From Pectinophora gossypiella (taxonomy: Eukaryota > Arthropoda > Insecta > Lepidoptera > Gelechiidae), in NCBI RefSeq assembly GCF_024362695.1, contig NC_065419.1:10788678-10852677 (forward strand): a stretch of 64,000 bases of DNA. The letters are read 5' to 3'. The notes beneath the pieces are model-generated. The model saw only the letters and a list, made by a program, of their open reading frames with translations. It had not been told where the DNA came from and ran no database searches. Position numbers and translations under genes: made by a program. Every line of letters starts with the position of its first letter. Within the stretch, counting starts at the first letter, position 1. This document shows positions 43,431 to 55,770 of the stretch, in pieces.

Positions 43431-44039
43431 ATCCTTTCCGGCTTACAACTTTTTTAATTAACTTTATTTTAAGTTTGCTTGACGTAAAGTACCTAACCTT
43501 TTTATTAATTTTTATTTAGCACTGAAAATGTGCTTATACGATGTAACTTATCTTTTTCTTAAGTACTTTTTAACTTCACGGGTTCTTATTAATTTCGCTG
43601 CTCCAGCTTTGAACTGTCCTAAAGTTTTGGTACGGTGCCTAATAACTTAATAACGCAGCGAAGTTCGAGAGGCGTTTTAGCTGGCAGAAAAACAGTGTTG
43701 CTATTAAGTTTTTCAACAACTTAGTTAGACACAATGTGGTGTTTCATGATCATAGTAAGTGTAAATTCCGTGGTCTCTACCTACCCCAATGGGATATAAG
43801 TGTGATTTTATATATGTGTGTAGTACATGTACATCGATGCATTACGTAATACACACATACGTCTGTAATTAATGTTGGGTTAGAGCCACCTAGAAGACGA
43901 CATGCAGTCACTTTTAAGTCCTAAGATATCTATCTTGAAGTCCTAGTCGATATTGTAAGAGAACGAAATCAATCCATCGCCCATAACAACAGCTTATCAT
44001 GTTGAAATGCTCAATAAGTACTTAGTCGCTTTTCTGTTC
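43431..44039. other. no gene; repeat F scrap
   Basis: 43755-43820 matches repeat F. The rest is unassigned. Confidence 0.35.
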
Positions 44040-44143
44040 TGTCGTGCGGGTTTTGAGGTGGAGTACGAACCTCATCAACTCTGGTGTCAGGTTTACTATT
44101 GAGCTGCCAATGGCCCCTGACATGGCTCACGTAACGACTACTC
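44040..44143 (-). mobile_element. SINE-A tail fragment
   Basis: Tail domain only ('gaacctcatcaactctggtg'). Confidence 0.7.
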
Positions 44144-44175
44144 ATCCAAAAAGCAAGTGGGGGTAGTCGACTTTT

Positions 44176-44278
44176 AGGGCCCTATCTCACTAAGATGCTG
44201 TGGTTGCGCCACCAGCTAGAAGTTATTCGGGATTCGGTTATCAGGAACGTATTGTTTGTGCAACTAAGATAGGGCCCT
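44176..44278. mobile_element. 103-bp MITE-like element
   Basis: Ends AGGGCCCTATCT and AGATAGGGCCCT are inverted repeats about 80 bp apart. No coding capacity. Target duplication not resolved. Confidence 0.55.
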
Positions 44279-45552
44279 TGCGATATGGCTGGGATAGTAA
44301 ACAGCTGAACGCAATTGTGTTTTTTCATTACTCCTAGTCAAGCAAAGAAGTAACATTTTTTCCTCAAAGCTGAACTTTATTTTCAATTTGGTACAATCTG
44401 CTTCTGTAGCCAGTCAAAAGCAATTTATCCGGACCACAGCAGTAATACCCGGTTATTGCGTTTCTGTTGGCGTTGTTTGCAAAATGATCCGCGAATAATC
44501 TGAATTAATTTGGACCTATTTGCAATTGATGAATGGCTACCCGGGTAATGAGAGAGATTACGATTAAAGTCGGCTTGTGCTCGTTGAGTTTGATTTTGTT
44601 GACGAATTTCTTCATGACAGCTTTATTAAATTAAATAAAATAAGCCAGGGATCTTAGCTAAGTTGCAAACAATTACGACAAAAGATAATGTAATGTAATC
44701 GGTTCGTTATGTTTAAGTATTTTATTATTATAATTAAAACACATAATAACGGGTTCTTGTGTTTTAATTATGATAATAACCGCGTAAACTTAAAACAATG
44801 TATTTAATTATTATTCGATTATATAACAAATAACAAACGGAATAAAGTCGTGAATCTGTGTCACGGCTTTATTATTTTTAATTTGACTGGCATATAATTC
44901 TTTTGTTTTTATTTTTATTTCTTCTTTTTCGAACGGGAACGTTTTCGCGCCTTTTTGAATGGCAGTGGCGGGAATCTTATTCGGTTGCAGAAATCTGCTA
45001 TGAAGAGTAGGAGAGTCAACATTGTATATGAAAATATAATATTATTCAAGAGAATTGTTGAATTGTCACCGGAGGGCAGTAGTATTATCACACGAATAAG
45101 TCCTGTTTCAGGAAATTTTTCAGGAAGTTTAAATAGTGATACTTTTGGACGCACTTATATGGACATTCTCTATGGTCAAATGTGGTTCCTGTACTTGACA
45201 TTGGCAGTAATGGTTGTCTCTACTCTATGACGACCGGTTGCCATACAATCATAAAGTTGAAGTTGAAGTTGAAGAAGTACGAGATGAGCATAATTATTGC
45301 AGTTTGGCTAAGGCCCCTGAAACTCTAAATGATGTTTAGATATGTGTATATAGTTTGCTAATCTACGTTATAGACAGCTTTTTTATTACACTTTGACACT
45401 TTTTTATTTGATTTTGAAGTCGATTATTTTTTATTTTACTGTGTCTCTTTTCAAGTCACGAATCTTTTTCTCGGTTGGCCACGACGCGTGATCGGGAGGA
45501 GTAGAGGAAAGGGAGAGACGCCTTTGTCCTGTAATGGGATGATGTGGGCTAG
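44279..45552. other. no gene recognised
   Basis: Overlapping frames on both strands at 44915-45230 lack recognisable domains. 45240-45275 has short TTGAAG repeats. 45455-45545 resembles a LINE end faintly. Confidence 0.3.
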
Positions 45553-45690
45553 TTATCATCATCATCTCCTTAGCATTATTCCATTTTTCACTGGGTCCAC
45601 TCACCTAACCCGAAGATTTGACAGATCCGGTTTGTTACAGAAACTACTGCCTGTCTGACCTTTCAACTCGTGAAGGGAAATCTACAACAG
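45553..45690 (-). mobile_element. SINE-B 3' part
   Basis: GAT-type tail inverted, then 'gaagatttgacagatccgg'. Truncated. Confidence 0.72.
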
Positions 45691-45911
45691 CTACTCATAA
45701 TATTGTAGAAGTAATTATAACAAGAAGATATCATTCTGCGAGCCTTTTATCCCCTTCTTCCTCTCCTGCTCTTCCTCTTTGTAACTGTCCCTTCAATTCT
45801 ACTTCATTCTTATAAAAGATATTCCAAGTGTCACAACTTGAATCTTAATAAATAATTGTATTAATTGTTATGTCTGAATCAAATCAAATATACTCTATTG
45901 CACACACAAAC

Positions 45912-46009
45912 ATTTTCTTTTATCGTGTGGATTATGGGGTGGATTACCAACCCCATCAACCCTGCTGTTAGGGTTACTATTGAGTCGCCAAAGGCCCCTG
46001 ACATGGCAC
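45912..46009 (-). mobile_element. SINE-A tail fragment
   Basis: Tail domain only ('taccaaccccatcaaccctg'). Confidence 0.7.
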
Positions 46010-46065
46010 GAATATAAAACATTATAAAATAAACTGTCTCTTTTATTCATTACGTGCGAAGTTCT

Positions 46066-46135
46066 AATTTGCCTCGGATGACAACATATTAAAATTTGGC
46101 CAGACAAATAAGGTGCACTGAGAGCTCTCACTAGG
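46066..46135 (-). mobile_element. degenerate Jockey 3' UTR fragment
   Basis: 'ggccagacaaataaggtgca', then 'gagctctcac', a decayed version of the common 3' UTR. Confidence 0.45.
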
Positions 46136-46644
46136 TAGTACTATTCCTTATTCTATGCTCTCACTCAAGACAAAATTGAAGACAACCGGACGGAAGGTGG
46201 TCACCCAACCCACTTGACTGTAGACTGGAATATCAAAGGACGTAATGTCAACACACCTAACCAAACGCCGTGTGAATTTCAAAAGAGGCCCCGTTATAAT
46301 TAGATTTACTAAAAATAATGAGCTATTCCAAAAAAAAAAATATTTTCTCTTATTTATCATGCGTAGAGTGTTCTTGTTAATATTAATTAAACGGATAAAT
46401 TATTTACAGAAATTCTCATTGTGCACGTAGAACTGCTAAGGTCAGATGGGACTTTGCAATGTCTTCTGAATGCTAAATATTTTGTCGGTGAATATTGCGG
46501 GTTAGCTCTAATATAATTCTGACGATGGTGGCGAGCAGGCTTGACTGTTTGTACGTGTAGTAGTCACTTCTAAGATACGCGAAATTGAATACATCTAGGA
46601 AACTATTTTCACTATGTAAACTATTGTCTACCGAAATATGTTTA

Positions 46645-46983
46645 CATACATCCAACCTCCTTTTGTGCTAACAATAATTAAATTATTATGCCCTATAACA
46701 TAACATAAGCTCACGACTATATCCCAATTGGGGTAGTCAGAGGTACATTAAGATGAACTAAGTACCTATACCTCACCGAGCTTTTTGTTAGACCAACGTG
46801 ATAGATAGGTGAGCCGTATCGCCGTCTGTTGTGGTCGATACGAGCCAACTGTATTAGTGGCATTTAAGACAAATTACCTCATTGGTGCAAGTCCCGGAAT
46901 GTACCTTACATTTCACATTTACGTATTATTATTTTCTGTCTAGTTTCATTAAAATCTTTCGTTAAAGCTAGAAGATTATTTTC
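46645..46983 (+). repeat. local duplication, copy 1 (contains repeat E)
   Basis: About 340 bp repeated at 47245-47545 in the same orientation, from 'acatccaacctcc' to 'gctagaagattattttc'. Repeat E occupies 46704-46868 within it. The duplicated unit is larger than repeat E, so this is a segmental duplication, not two independent insertions. Confidence 0.8.
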
Positions 46984-47029
46984 TAGAAAATAATATTCTA
47001 GACCGATATAGGTTTACAATGATATGGGG

Positions 47030-47242
47030 TGGGTGAATCTCAAAATTTCAAGTTTGGTGGCGAAATTTCATATTATTTTTTCGTGAAAAATTGGGTTCTG
47101 ACATGAACAAGATCCAAAAGGATCCTCGGCTCCGACATGAAAAAGGAGTTTTCAATTCCCAATTTTCCCGATTTCACCAATTTTTCACGAAAAAATTATA
47201 TGACAGTCGCCACCAAACTTGACACATTTTGATATTCACCCG
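47030..47242. mobile_element. 213-bp inverted-repeat element between the duplicates
   Basis: Arms 'gggtgaatctcaaaattt...' at the left and the reverse complement near 47205-47242, with inner inverted 'ttttcgtgaaaaattggg' blocks. Non-coding MITE/foldback of unknown superfamily. Confidence 0.7.
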
Positions 47243-47244
47243 GG

Positions 47245-47545
47245 TACATCCAATCTTCATTTGTGCTAACAACAATTATATTATTATGTCACATAACATA
47301 ACGTAAGCTCACTCCTATATCCCAATTGGGGTAGTCAGAGTTACACCCATCAAGATGAACTAAGTACTCACACCTCACCGAGCTTTCTGTTAGAGCCGTC
47401 TATTATGCAACTGTGTTAGTGGCACTTAAGACAAATTAAAAACTCATTGGTGCCTGTCTGACACAAGGTACATTTCACATTTTCGTATTATTATTTTCCG
47501 TCTAGTTTCATGAAAATCTTTCGTTAAAGCTAGAAGATTATTTTC
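47245..47545 (+). repeat. local duplication, copy 2
   Basis: Second copy of 46645-46983 with small deletions, notably in the repeat E part after 'gctttctgttaga'. Confidence 0.8.
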
Positions 47546-48947
47546 GCAAAACTTAATAATAAGCGATCTGCCTGTTTAAAACTAGCCGTAGCTGTAGAAA
47601 ATCCAGGCTCCATCTTCTTAGATAACAACTTCATTTAAGGCCCGTTGTCTTTGGGACTAGATTCGTTTTAAACTCGGATTACTGTCGACAATGATAGTGT
47701 CTTGGAAAATTGCCATTTTATATCTTTTAAAAAATCCTTCGGTTTTAAAGAAAAATTACCTCTCTGCTAGAGTAGGAGTAAAAATATTATTGTACCAGCT
47801 TCCTCCGCGTGGTCTTTATGGGCTTCTGTTATCGCACATAACACTTTTTCCATCACCCTTTTACCCTTTTTTTTTGATGATTTTCTGTATAATTACTATC
47901 TTTATGTTCTTTGCTAGGTCTTAAACTATCAATATACCAAATTTCATCCAATTCGGTCCAGCAGTTTGAGTGCCAAAGACTAACACACAGACAGAGTTAC
48001 TTTCGCATTTTTAATATTAGTGCGGACGAATTGCGTTCAGCTCTTTATCGTCCCGTGCACCACATCATTAATTAGATTTCAATGAATCCCACACTGGCAA
48101 GCTTGTATCATTTATTGATTTAATGTAGGTATAAATAGTACCTATTCTAATCTAAATTTAATCCAAGTGTCTCCTTAATTACGTTCTAAATATAATCTAC
48201 TATCTTTGTTGTGTCGTGGGCTTTTGCAATTAAAGCGAGATTTATATTGTCATTCTTCTTCTTGATGAGACATTTTCATCACTGCACAGTGTAATCAACA
48301 TAGCACTTTTATATTATTATATTAAAATATCTTAACTATCACTTCACTCACACGACCACTCCACTTCACTCACTTCAATCACTTCACTTGTCAACAAAAT
48401 ATCGAAACCCCCGCAAGTGTCTGTTTCGTTAGAATTAACTTTTAAAATGTTCTAAATTTATTATTTTTTATATGTTCTAAATTCAAAAAATCAAATTCAA
48501 GAATATTCGATAGTGTTTCGATTTAGGTATTGAATGTTAAGAATCTATTTTTGTTCTGTCATATAATCCCATCACTCTACTTACCACCACTTCGGAACAT
48601 GTCATACCTAAGTAAGAAGCCCTGAAGCAGTCTAAGTAATTCCGAAACAACACGATTTTTCTATCAAAGTAGTAACACAATAATGTACGTTGGACACGTA
48701 GATAATTATCTCACTTTGTTCCATAAAAAATATTCAATTTACGCCTTTAATCCCAAAGGCTTAACCGCAAAGCAGGAAAGTCTAAAGAAAGCAATCCGCC
48801 AGCTTATCCACTTTTAAATAAATCTAAGTCATTTATCTTTCCCTTCTTTGAATACAAATCGTGTTTGTATTCGACACTTATTTAGAGTGCTCTCCTTGCA
48901 ATTCTTACTTTACGCAACATTTTAATTCCGGTCTGACTTTAGGTATT
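47546..48947. other. no gene; repeat H fragment
   Basis: 47925-48025 carries 'aattcggtccagcagtttga' and a matching block occurs at 55895-56050. 48340-48400 is low-complexity (TTCACTC-like). Confidence 0.4.
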
Positions 48948-49202
48948 CATCATCACCAGCCCATTAACGTCCCCACTGCTGGGGCACGGGCCTTCCCTTT
49001 GGATGGATAGGGAGATTGGGCCTTAAACCACCACGCGGGCCCAGTGCGGATTGGTGGTTATTAACGACTGCTAATGCAGCCGGAACCAATGGCTTAACGT
49101 GCCTTCCGAGGCACGGAAGAGCTCGAGATGAAAACTTTTTTTTGTGGTCACCCATCCTATGACCGGCCTTTGCCAAAGTTGCTTAACTTCAACAACTTTA
49201 GG
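48948..49202 (-). mobile_element. SINE-5S, second copy
   Basis: Minus orientation: A2-like tail ('cactgctggggcacgggcc'), core, then the 5S-like block ('gtcacccatcc', 'gttgcttaactt'). The extreme tRNA-like 5' end is missing. Confidence 0.8.
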
Positions 49203-49271
49203 TATTAAATCCGACAATTGCGGACTTATTGTTAGGTACCATTCTTACGCTTTGTAGCTATACATTAGTGG

Positions 49272-49680
49272 ATTCGATCCGATTCCTGCAGACACCTCCT
49301 AATTTTACTTTAAGTTATACCTGACATTTTCTCATCCGCCGAAACGGATAGGGACGGATGATTGACAGCTCTTAATTTTAGGAAGAATGACTAAATTAAT
49401 GAATAACCCGGGCGAATCAAAAAGGTATCTCGCTGGTAGGCAAACCGTTTGACGTGTGCTGTCAACTTAATTTTGTCGGGCAATAACCCTTCATAAGTAT
49501 TGTAATAAGCCAATATAATAAGTATTTTTTTATAGTGTTTAAGATTTATGCTTAAAATTGACGTGTGTTCCATAAATTTTATGCTTGTCGATTACCCGTC
49601 CCTTTCCTTTTTGGTGGATAAGAAAATGACAGATATAACTTAAAATAAAATTAGATGGTTTTTACCGGAATAAGCACCAA
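49272..49680. mobile_element. MITE X, complete-like copy
   Basis: Outer arms 'gattcctgcagacacc' (left) and 'ccggaataagcacc' (right), with inverted inner arms around 'cgccgaaacggatagggac'. 409 bp, no transposase. Confidence 0.7.
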
Positions 49681-49833
49681 TGAATGGTATCACTTCTAAT
49701 TTTCCAGGGACAGGTCGGATTTTGATGATCTTTTCTTTTGTAGGGGTTAATAACTAAGGAAGCTCTGTCTTTATTGACTTCATTACAAATAAAACATCAA
49801 TGGTTTACTTATAAGTAGTAAAAATATTAATGT

Positions 49834-50460
49834 GGTCTTCTTCTATCATGTGAGTTGTGAGAAGGACAACCAATCTCTTCAACCCTGGTGTCAGGATTGT
49901 TATTGAGCCGCCAAATTCCCCTAACATGGCTTGGCATGGCATGTAACGACTACTTACATTAATTAGTAAGTAGTAGCCGGAACCAACGGCTTAATGTGCC
50001 TTCCGAAGAATGCTTTCTGACAATCGATCACAAAGTATTTTTTTGTGACGTTTTCACCGGAATTTACGGCTTCTGTGTTCCAGTGGTTGAGCGTTGGACT
50101 CACGATCCGGAGGCCCCGGGTTCGAATCCCAGTGGGAACATATCACAAAAAATCACTTTGTGATCCCTAGTTTAGTTAGGACATTACAGGCTGATCACCT
50201 GATTGTTCGAAAGAAAGGTGATCTTTGCTTCGGAAGGCATGTTAAGCCGTTGGTCCCGGTTACTATTTACTAATGTAAGTGAGTAATCGTAACACGAGCC
50301 ATATCAGAGGCCTTTGGCGGCTCAATCATAAACCTGACACCAGGGTTGATGAGGCTGGTATTCCACCTCACAATCTACAAGATAAGAAGAAGACCGGGAT
50401 TTGAACTTGGACTTCTAGATCGTGAGCTCAACGCTCTAACCACTAGACCACGGAGGCTTT
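49834..50460 (-). mobile_element. SINE-A (minus) interrupted by another SINE-A
   Basis: Tail, tail domain and core at 49834-50065. The tRNA-like head is displaced to 50393-50460. The inserted copy lies between them in the opposite orientation. Confidence 0.85.
50066..50392 (+). mobile_element. SINE-A full copy inserted in SINE-A
   Basis: Complete head (A box 'gttccagtggttgag', B box 'gggttcgaatccc'), core, tail domain and GAAGAAGA end. ACCGGAATTT (50056-50065) and ACCGGGATTT (50393-50402) form a 10-bp target duplication with one change. Confidence 0.88.
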
Positions 50461-51809
50461 TAAAACAATTACCAAGTCACCCTATTAAATAAGCTTTATG
50501 TAAACAAAGGTGCACGCAAGTCATAGCAATTAATCAATTTCTGCCACGTACATCGATATCATAAGTATCGATATCCCGTTGACGCTGCGTAAAATGGCCT
50601 TAAACAAACACTTTTGCCTTGATTCTTGGAACAAATAAATCAAACTGTGGCGTTTATGGATTTTTTTTATTTTGATCCAAAAGGAAACAAGAGAAGTGTG
50701 TCAGTGGGAGATAGGCGTGAGTTTATGTGAGTGTATGTAATTATGTTTTAATTTAAAAAATTGGCCAACTTTTACTATCAATTAAGAAGCAATTTTCGTT
50801 TTCCCTCATTCAGCGCTTATCACTAGCGGCTCCTTCAAATATGATCCTCTCTCTCAGACGACGCCCTGAACCGAGGTTCGGTAAAAGGTTCAAGAAAATT
50901 AGCGAAGCCTCTATATAACTCATATTTTTTACATTAGAATATCGCAATTTTATCCACAAAGCTAATCATAGCCACAAACTCACCAGAAAACAAAGTTTTA
51001 TCAAGGTATCATTAGTGTCACCACAATAATATCCGAGAACCGTTCGTTTTTTGAATATATCTAGTTAGATCATACATAAGTTCCAAGAGGTCATATTTTA
51101 TGCAAAAAAGACAAAAGATTTTAAAGTGACAGTGTTTATTAAAACATACATGTTTTATTAAATAATACGCACTGAATATGCACTGTATTTTTTATTTTGC
51201 TCTAATTACAGTGAAGCACGACTTAAATGTACATATGAGAAATGTAGAAAAAGAAAGAGTTGCTTTGTTACAAAAATATTAAATAAAGATATTTAATATA
51301 TATATATTTTTTAATATGATTATTATTTTTTTTACATTTATTATTTTTTTATTTATTTTTTATTTGAATTTGTGTGCAATAAAGTTTTTTTATTATTATT
51401 ATTATTTTATTTATTTTTAAATATCTAAATTAAATTATAAACAGACAGTGATAAATGGTAGATGCCACAGATATTAGAAAGTAACGATGCACTGTTGCCG
51501 TCTAAAAAATGGCACCATCTAATCGAGGCGTTATTACAGCGACGTGTCTCGTTTCATTCTTATTCGCGCGCCCCGTTTCCAATGTTATCCCTGTTTCTGA
51601 AAGTTTAAATTAGATTTAATCATACGACACATTCAGACTTGTTCGAAATACTTGAAATTGTAAACCTACGTCATAATTGGCTCGAGGATTTTGATTGATT
51701 CTTACATGGAACTGTGCATCTGAAAAATGATCTAATGTGCCAATGCTGCTCTGAAATTCACCAGCCATTACTATCTAATAGAATACACATACTCCTCAAA
51801 ATTGTTCAA
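50461..51809. other. no gene; Jockey scrap and AT microsatellites
   Basis: 50805-50882 is a piece of the Jockey 3' region in plus orientation ('ctctcagacgacgccctga'). 51295-51415 is nearly pure AT with TA and TTA runs and 'tgtgtgcaataaag', a retroelement-tail-like phrase. Confidence 0.5.
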
Positions 51810-52058
51810 GATCCCGATACCGACCCCGCCGGCGAGGTGGACGACTTCATCAGCGCTTGATTCTTTCGTCGATTAATTCTTTCAAATATTTTTCCTCTCA
51901 AACGACGCCCTGAGACGAGGTTCACGCCCAACTGGGCACTCTCAGGCCTGTTGTCTTAAACTTTGTACCAGGTGAGAGCCTTCAGCGCTCCCCATTTGTC
52001 CGGCCAAGTAGTTAATGCCATCTGCGGTAAATCTACAATAAGTCACGTCAAAAAAAAA
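51810..52058 (+). mobile_element. Jockey-like LINE 3' end
   Basis: Plus orientation: end of ORF2 ('ccgataccgaccccgccggc'), 3' UTR and A tail at about 52050-52058. Confidence 0.82.
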
Positions 52059-52453
52059 TCCTCGAAGTAAAGCATTGTTAAAAAGAAAATGAAACATACG
52101 AATATGTTAAGTAAGTCCAATTTGTCGAGTCGAAAAACATAAAAATGTCTTGAATAAAATATTATGCCTAATATGTCGTTTAAAACTGAAACAAAGAGAA
52201 AAGAAACGAGTGAAGTATAAGTAAAATGTGTTTCACAATCGTTTATGATTTATTTGTGTGTTTGTATATCAATTAAGTTATGTATATGTATATTATGTAT
52301 ACATTGTGATAAGTGATCTGCTAAAGCATCACATTTATCACCTTGTATATCAATAATTTATCTTTGCCCGCATAAAATACCCCATTGTCCAAAATGACAG
52401 AGTGGACACACTCAAGGTAAGCTTTTCGATGTTTTTTTATGATTAACTAAATA
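52059..52453. other. no recognisable feature
   Basis: AT-rich, unassigned. Confidence 0.35.
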
Positions 52454-52842
52454 CAGGGTGCTAGCGACATTGTAACGGAAACAAGAGTTGATATCAAGTA
52501 GAATTTCCTATCGCAAATATCGTATGAAACTGAAAAATTAAGAAAAAGCATTAAAATTTTCACGAATTTTCCGACAGGAAATTCCACTTGATATCAACTC
52601 AGAATCATGGTCTTTATCCCCCTCAGTATTCGTTACGGTATCACTAACACCTATATGTACCTGTAGGTAGGTACTTGTACGGGAACTTACGGGGTGTAAG
52701 TAGTAATTTTCCATCACAAAAATATAAAATTGAAAAACATTAATTTTACGATGGAAAGTTCCATTTGATATTAATTCAGAATCATGACTTGAATCATCCC
52801 CCTCAGTATTCCTTACGATGTCACTCACATCCCGTATATACA
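52454..52842. mobile_element. two MITE M1 copies side by side
   Basis: Copy d at 52454-52652 (CAGGGTGCTAGCGACAT at the left, TCACTAACACCT at the right). Copy e at about 52690-52842 keeps mainly the right half and ends 'tcactcacatcccgta'. Confidence 0.75.
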
Positions 52843-52849
52843 GAAAGTA

Positions 52850-53011
52850 TGTAGTCATTACATCAGCCATGTGAGCAATAGTAAACCCAACTCGAGGGTT
52901 GATGTGGTCCATCATTCATCTCACAACCCACATGAGAGAGGAAAATAGTAAATCTCAAGACATACAAACTTAATGCCATCAGCGGAAAATCTGCAATAAG
53001 TCACGTCAAAA
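52850..53011 (+). mobile_element. degenerate SINE-A tail and Jockey scrap
   Basis: 52850-52945 is a decayed SINE-A tail domain ('gggttgatgtggtcc'). 52970-53011 ends with 'aataagtcacgtcaaaaaaa', the Jockey 3' terminus. Confidence 0.5.
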
Positions 53012-53645
53012 AAATACTGAACGCTGTGTTTTATGCGCAGTCGAGCATACACGGACATTTTATCATAATATTTAAGTAGACATACATCCCTATTCTAAGA
53101 TCTTAACTCGAACTTTCCTCGTCACCGTCCTTAGTTGTGGAGACCTTAAGGAAGACCTCCAACTCAGCCCAAATTGGTATTCTTAGATGGCTCCTCAACC
53201 TTTTCTCGAGTTTACCCCAGTGAGGCATGACGTCATTATTTTAGTGATGTAATAATCATAATCATATTATAATTTATTGCGTTCCACTTGGTAGGAGGTT
53301 GGTAATATAAGGCGAGTAACACCTATGGAGCCGGATTGGGCACAGCAATTTAAAGTAGAGTTACAGCATATTTTTTAGGCTTAAACATAATAAATGAGAA
53401 CAAGTATACATAATTTATCTTTGCCCGCATTGTCCAAAATGACAGATTGGACACGGCTGATGATGATGATACATAATTTTGACATAAAAGTAAAAGAAAA
53501 CTACTAATCGTTAAAAAACTCCTGCAGAGTATAAAAACTTTTGTCAATTAGGTACTGTTTTCAACTTCTTTTGAATTTATTTAGTTCGGTGAATTGTGAT
53601 CGGTGTATGCTCACTTCCAATAAGTAAAGCCCTCAAATTGATTTT
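53012..53645. other. no gene recognised
   Basis: A phrase 'tatctttgcccgcat' occurs both here (53412-53426) and at 52360-52375, suggesting another short repeat. No gene. Confidence 0.35.
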
Positions 53646-53910
53646 TTTTTTTTGACGTGATTTATTGTAGATTTGCCGCAGATGGCATTAACTACTTGGC
53701 CGGACAAATGGGGAGCGCTGAAGGCTCTCACCCGGTACAACGTTTAAGACAACAGGCCTGAGGGTGCCCAGTTGGGCGCGAACCTCGGCTCAGGGCGTCG
53801 TCTGAGAGGAAAAATATTTGAAAGAATTAATCGACCCTAGTGGGTCGATAGCGATAAGCGCTGAATGAGGAAAATCGTCGACCACGCCGGCGGGGTCGGT
53901 ATCGGGGTGC
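53646..53910 (-). mobile_element. Jockey-like LINE 3' end
   Basis: Poly-T start, 3' UTR, then C-terminal coding end up to 'ggtcggtatcgggg'. Very close to 34918-35180. Confidence 0.85.
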
Positions 53911-54117
53911 CTCAAATTGAGGACGTAAATGTCAACTTAAATTAAGGTCAATGTGGGGAAGACCGTCTGGGCTAAAAGACCATCTGATGGCAACAACTTC
54001 TTGTACATCAAAAGGTTATGGCGCTTTTTCTCTTTTCTAGACCTATAAATATAACCAAGTAAATTATCTGTCATACCTTATCACGTTACTTGCTTTAAAT
54101 TATAATATCGTATGGTA

Positions 54118-54442
54118 AACGGCCTCCGTGGTCCAGTGATTGAGCGTTGGACTCACGATCCGAAGGCCCCGGGTTCGAATCCCGGTGGGGACATATCACA
54201 AAAATCGCTTTGTGATCCCTAGTTTGGTTAAGACATTACAGGCTGATCACCTGATTGTTCGAAAGTAAGACAATCCGTGCTTTGGAAGGCACGTTAAGCC
54301 GTTGGTCCCGCTTACTATTTTACATGAACAATTTACATGAGCCATGTCAGAGGCCTTTGGCTCTGACATGGCTCATGACACCAGGACACCAGGGTTGAGG
54401 TTGGTATTCCACTTCACAACCCACACGATAGGAAGAAGAAGA
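54118..54442 (+). mobile_element. SINE-A, best-preserved free copy
   Basis: tRNA-like head with A box ('tggtccagtgattgag') and perfect B box ('gggttcgaatccc'), core, tail domain with a small local rearrangement near 54355-54400, and GAAGAAGAAG end. Confidence 0.87.
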
Positions 54443-55237
54443 GATAATATACGGAGTTTCCAATAAATCCAGTGAAATTCAAATTTTAGAACAGTATGCC
54501 GGTCTTCCCCACATGCTCAGCCATAGCCGAGGCGAGTAATGGTAGAGTCGACTGAAAATCTTAGAATACGGGTGATCGTTTTCCTTAGACTGAGATGCTA
54601 CTTTCCCACACGAAGCCTCATCCTTCAATGCACTCGGGATCACGTCTTACTCTCATCAATATTCTGACGCTCCTCCTGTATTTCGATAAAATGAGTATTT
54701 TATTAGCTACATCGAATTTCACCCTTACTTTAAAAGTTAAAAAGGAAGCTTGTGCGTGATCTCTTTTATATTTTCGTCTTAAGAGGCTTGTGAATCGAAG
54801 AATGAGCATTTATGTTCCTCCATAAACATAAACATCTTGTTTAGGTACATCTCATCAGCGATATTGTTACTATGGAGTACGGTGCATTCCACAATGCTCC
54901 ACTGCGAACTGGTGGAGTCCAGCCAAATCACATATTAAGTGTTAAGTTATTTTTCTCATTCGATAATCTACCAAGAAAACATAATTGAAAGTAAAAATAA
55001 GTTAGGTACCTAAGAAGCAGTGCTACCTTATCAACGTACTAAAAAATACAACGTAATCAGAAAACGTAGGTATTCAAAAATAATTCGCAGTGTTCCACAT
55101 AAGACAGCTTATGCGATGATTGATAACTGAAATAAAACTAAACTTTGCGCAGAGGCGTTTCGTGTTGTTCAGAAGTGTAGACAATCCATCATGTTACTTA
55201 GGTAGCACCAAGTTTACTACTTATAAGTACTAATATA
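54443..55237. other. no gene recognised
   Basis: A 63-codon minus frame at 54618-54809 has no domain. 54865-54915 may be a SINE-A2 scrap ('aatgctccactgcgaactgg'). Confidence 0.35.
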
Positions 55238-55400
55238 ACAATATAAGCTCACGAATATATCCCAATTGGAGAAGTCGAAGATACCTTCATCGCAAGATGA
55301 ACTAAGTACCCACACCTGACCGAGATTTCTGTTAGACCAACATGATGGGTGATGAGCCGTATCGCCGTCTATAATGGTCGAGCCAAATGTGTGAGTGAAA
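55238..55400 (+). repeat. interspersed repeat E, long copy
   Basis: 'atcccaattggagaagtcg' through 'gtctataatggtcgagcc'. Serves with 46704-46868 as the family reference. Confidence 0.72.
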
Positions 55401-55667
55401 GTTAAAAACGGATTGTTGTTTTTATTTTTTGTCACTTTTGTTTATATTATGTTCGAATTTTGAAATTGAACGCCGACATTCTATCGTGTGCTTCGAATAT
55501 TAGATCTGATTGTCATTAAAATTGGATCTAGTCTAAGTGCTTAATGTAATAATAATGTAAATGCAATTAATTAATTCAGTGAACTTGTAAGTCTAGTGTA
55601 GTGCCTATTTATTAATATTGTGAACTTTTATTGTTTAATTTTTTTTATTTGTGTATATTACAGACTC

Positions 55668-55770
55668 TATACATTGACGTTATCGTATACGCGCATCTGT
55701 ACTTACTTAGGTATTCAGACGTCACACACACAGATGCGCGTGTACGATAACGTCAATATATAGTGTCTAT
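55668..55770. mobile_element. hairpin element, ~38-bp arms
   Basis: 'ttgacgttatcgtatacgcg' on the left faces 'cgcgtgtacgataacgtcaa' on the right. Pairing extends outward to 'agactctata'/'tatagtgtct'. The short loop is about 25 bp. A tiny MITE is likely. Confidence 0.7.

Noticed and set aside
44915..45230. Pair of overlapping 79- and 91-codon frames
   Set aside because: No domain, start context or repeat relationship supports either frame.
48340..48400. CRISPR-like short repeats (CACTTCACTC)
   Set aside because: Irregular low-complexity DNA without spacers, in a eukaryotic context.
54118..54195. tRNA gene
   Set aside because: A and B boxes are clear, but the same head recurs many times fused to a SINE body and the cloverleaf is not maintained.
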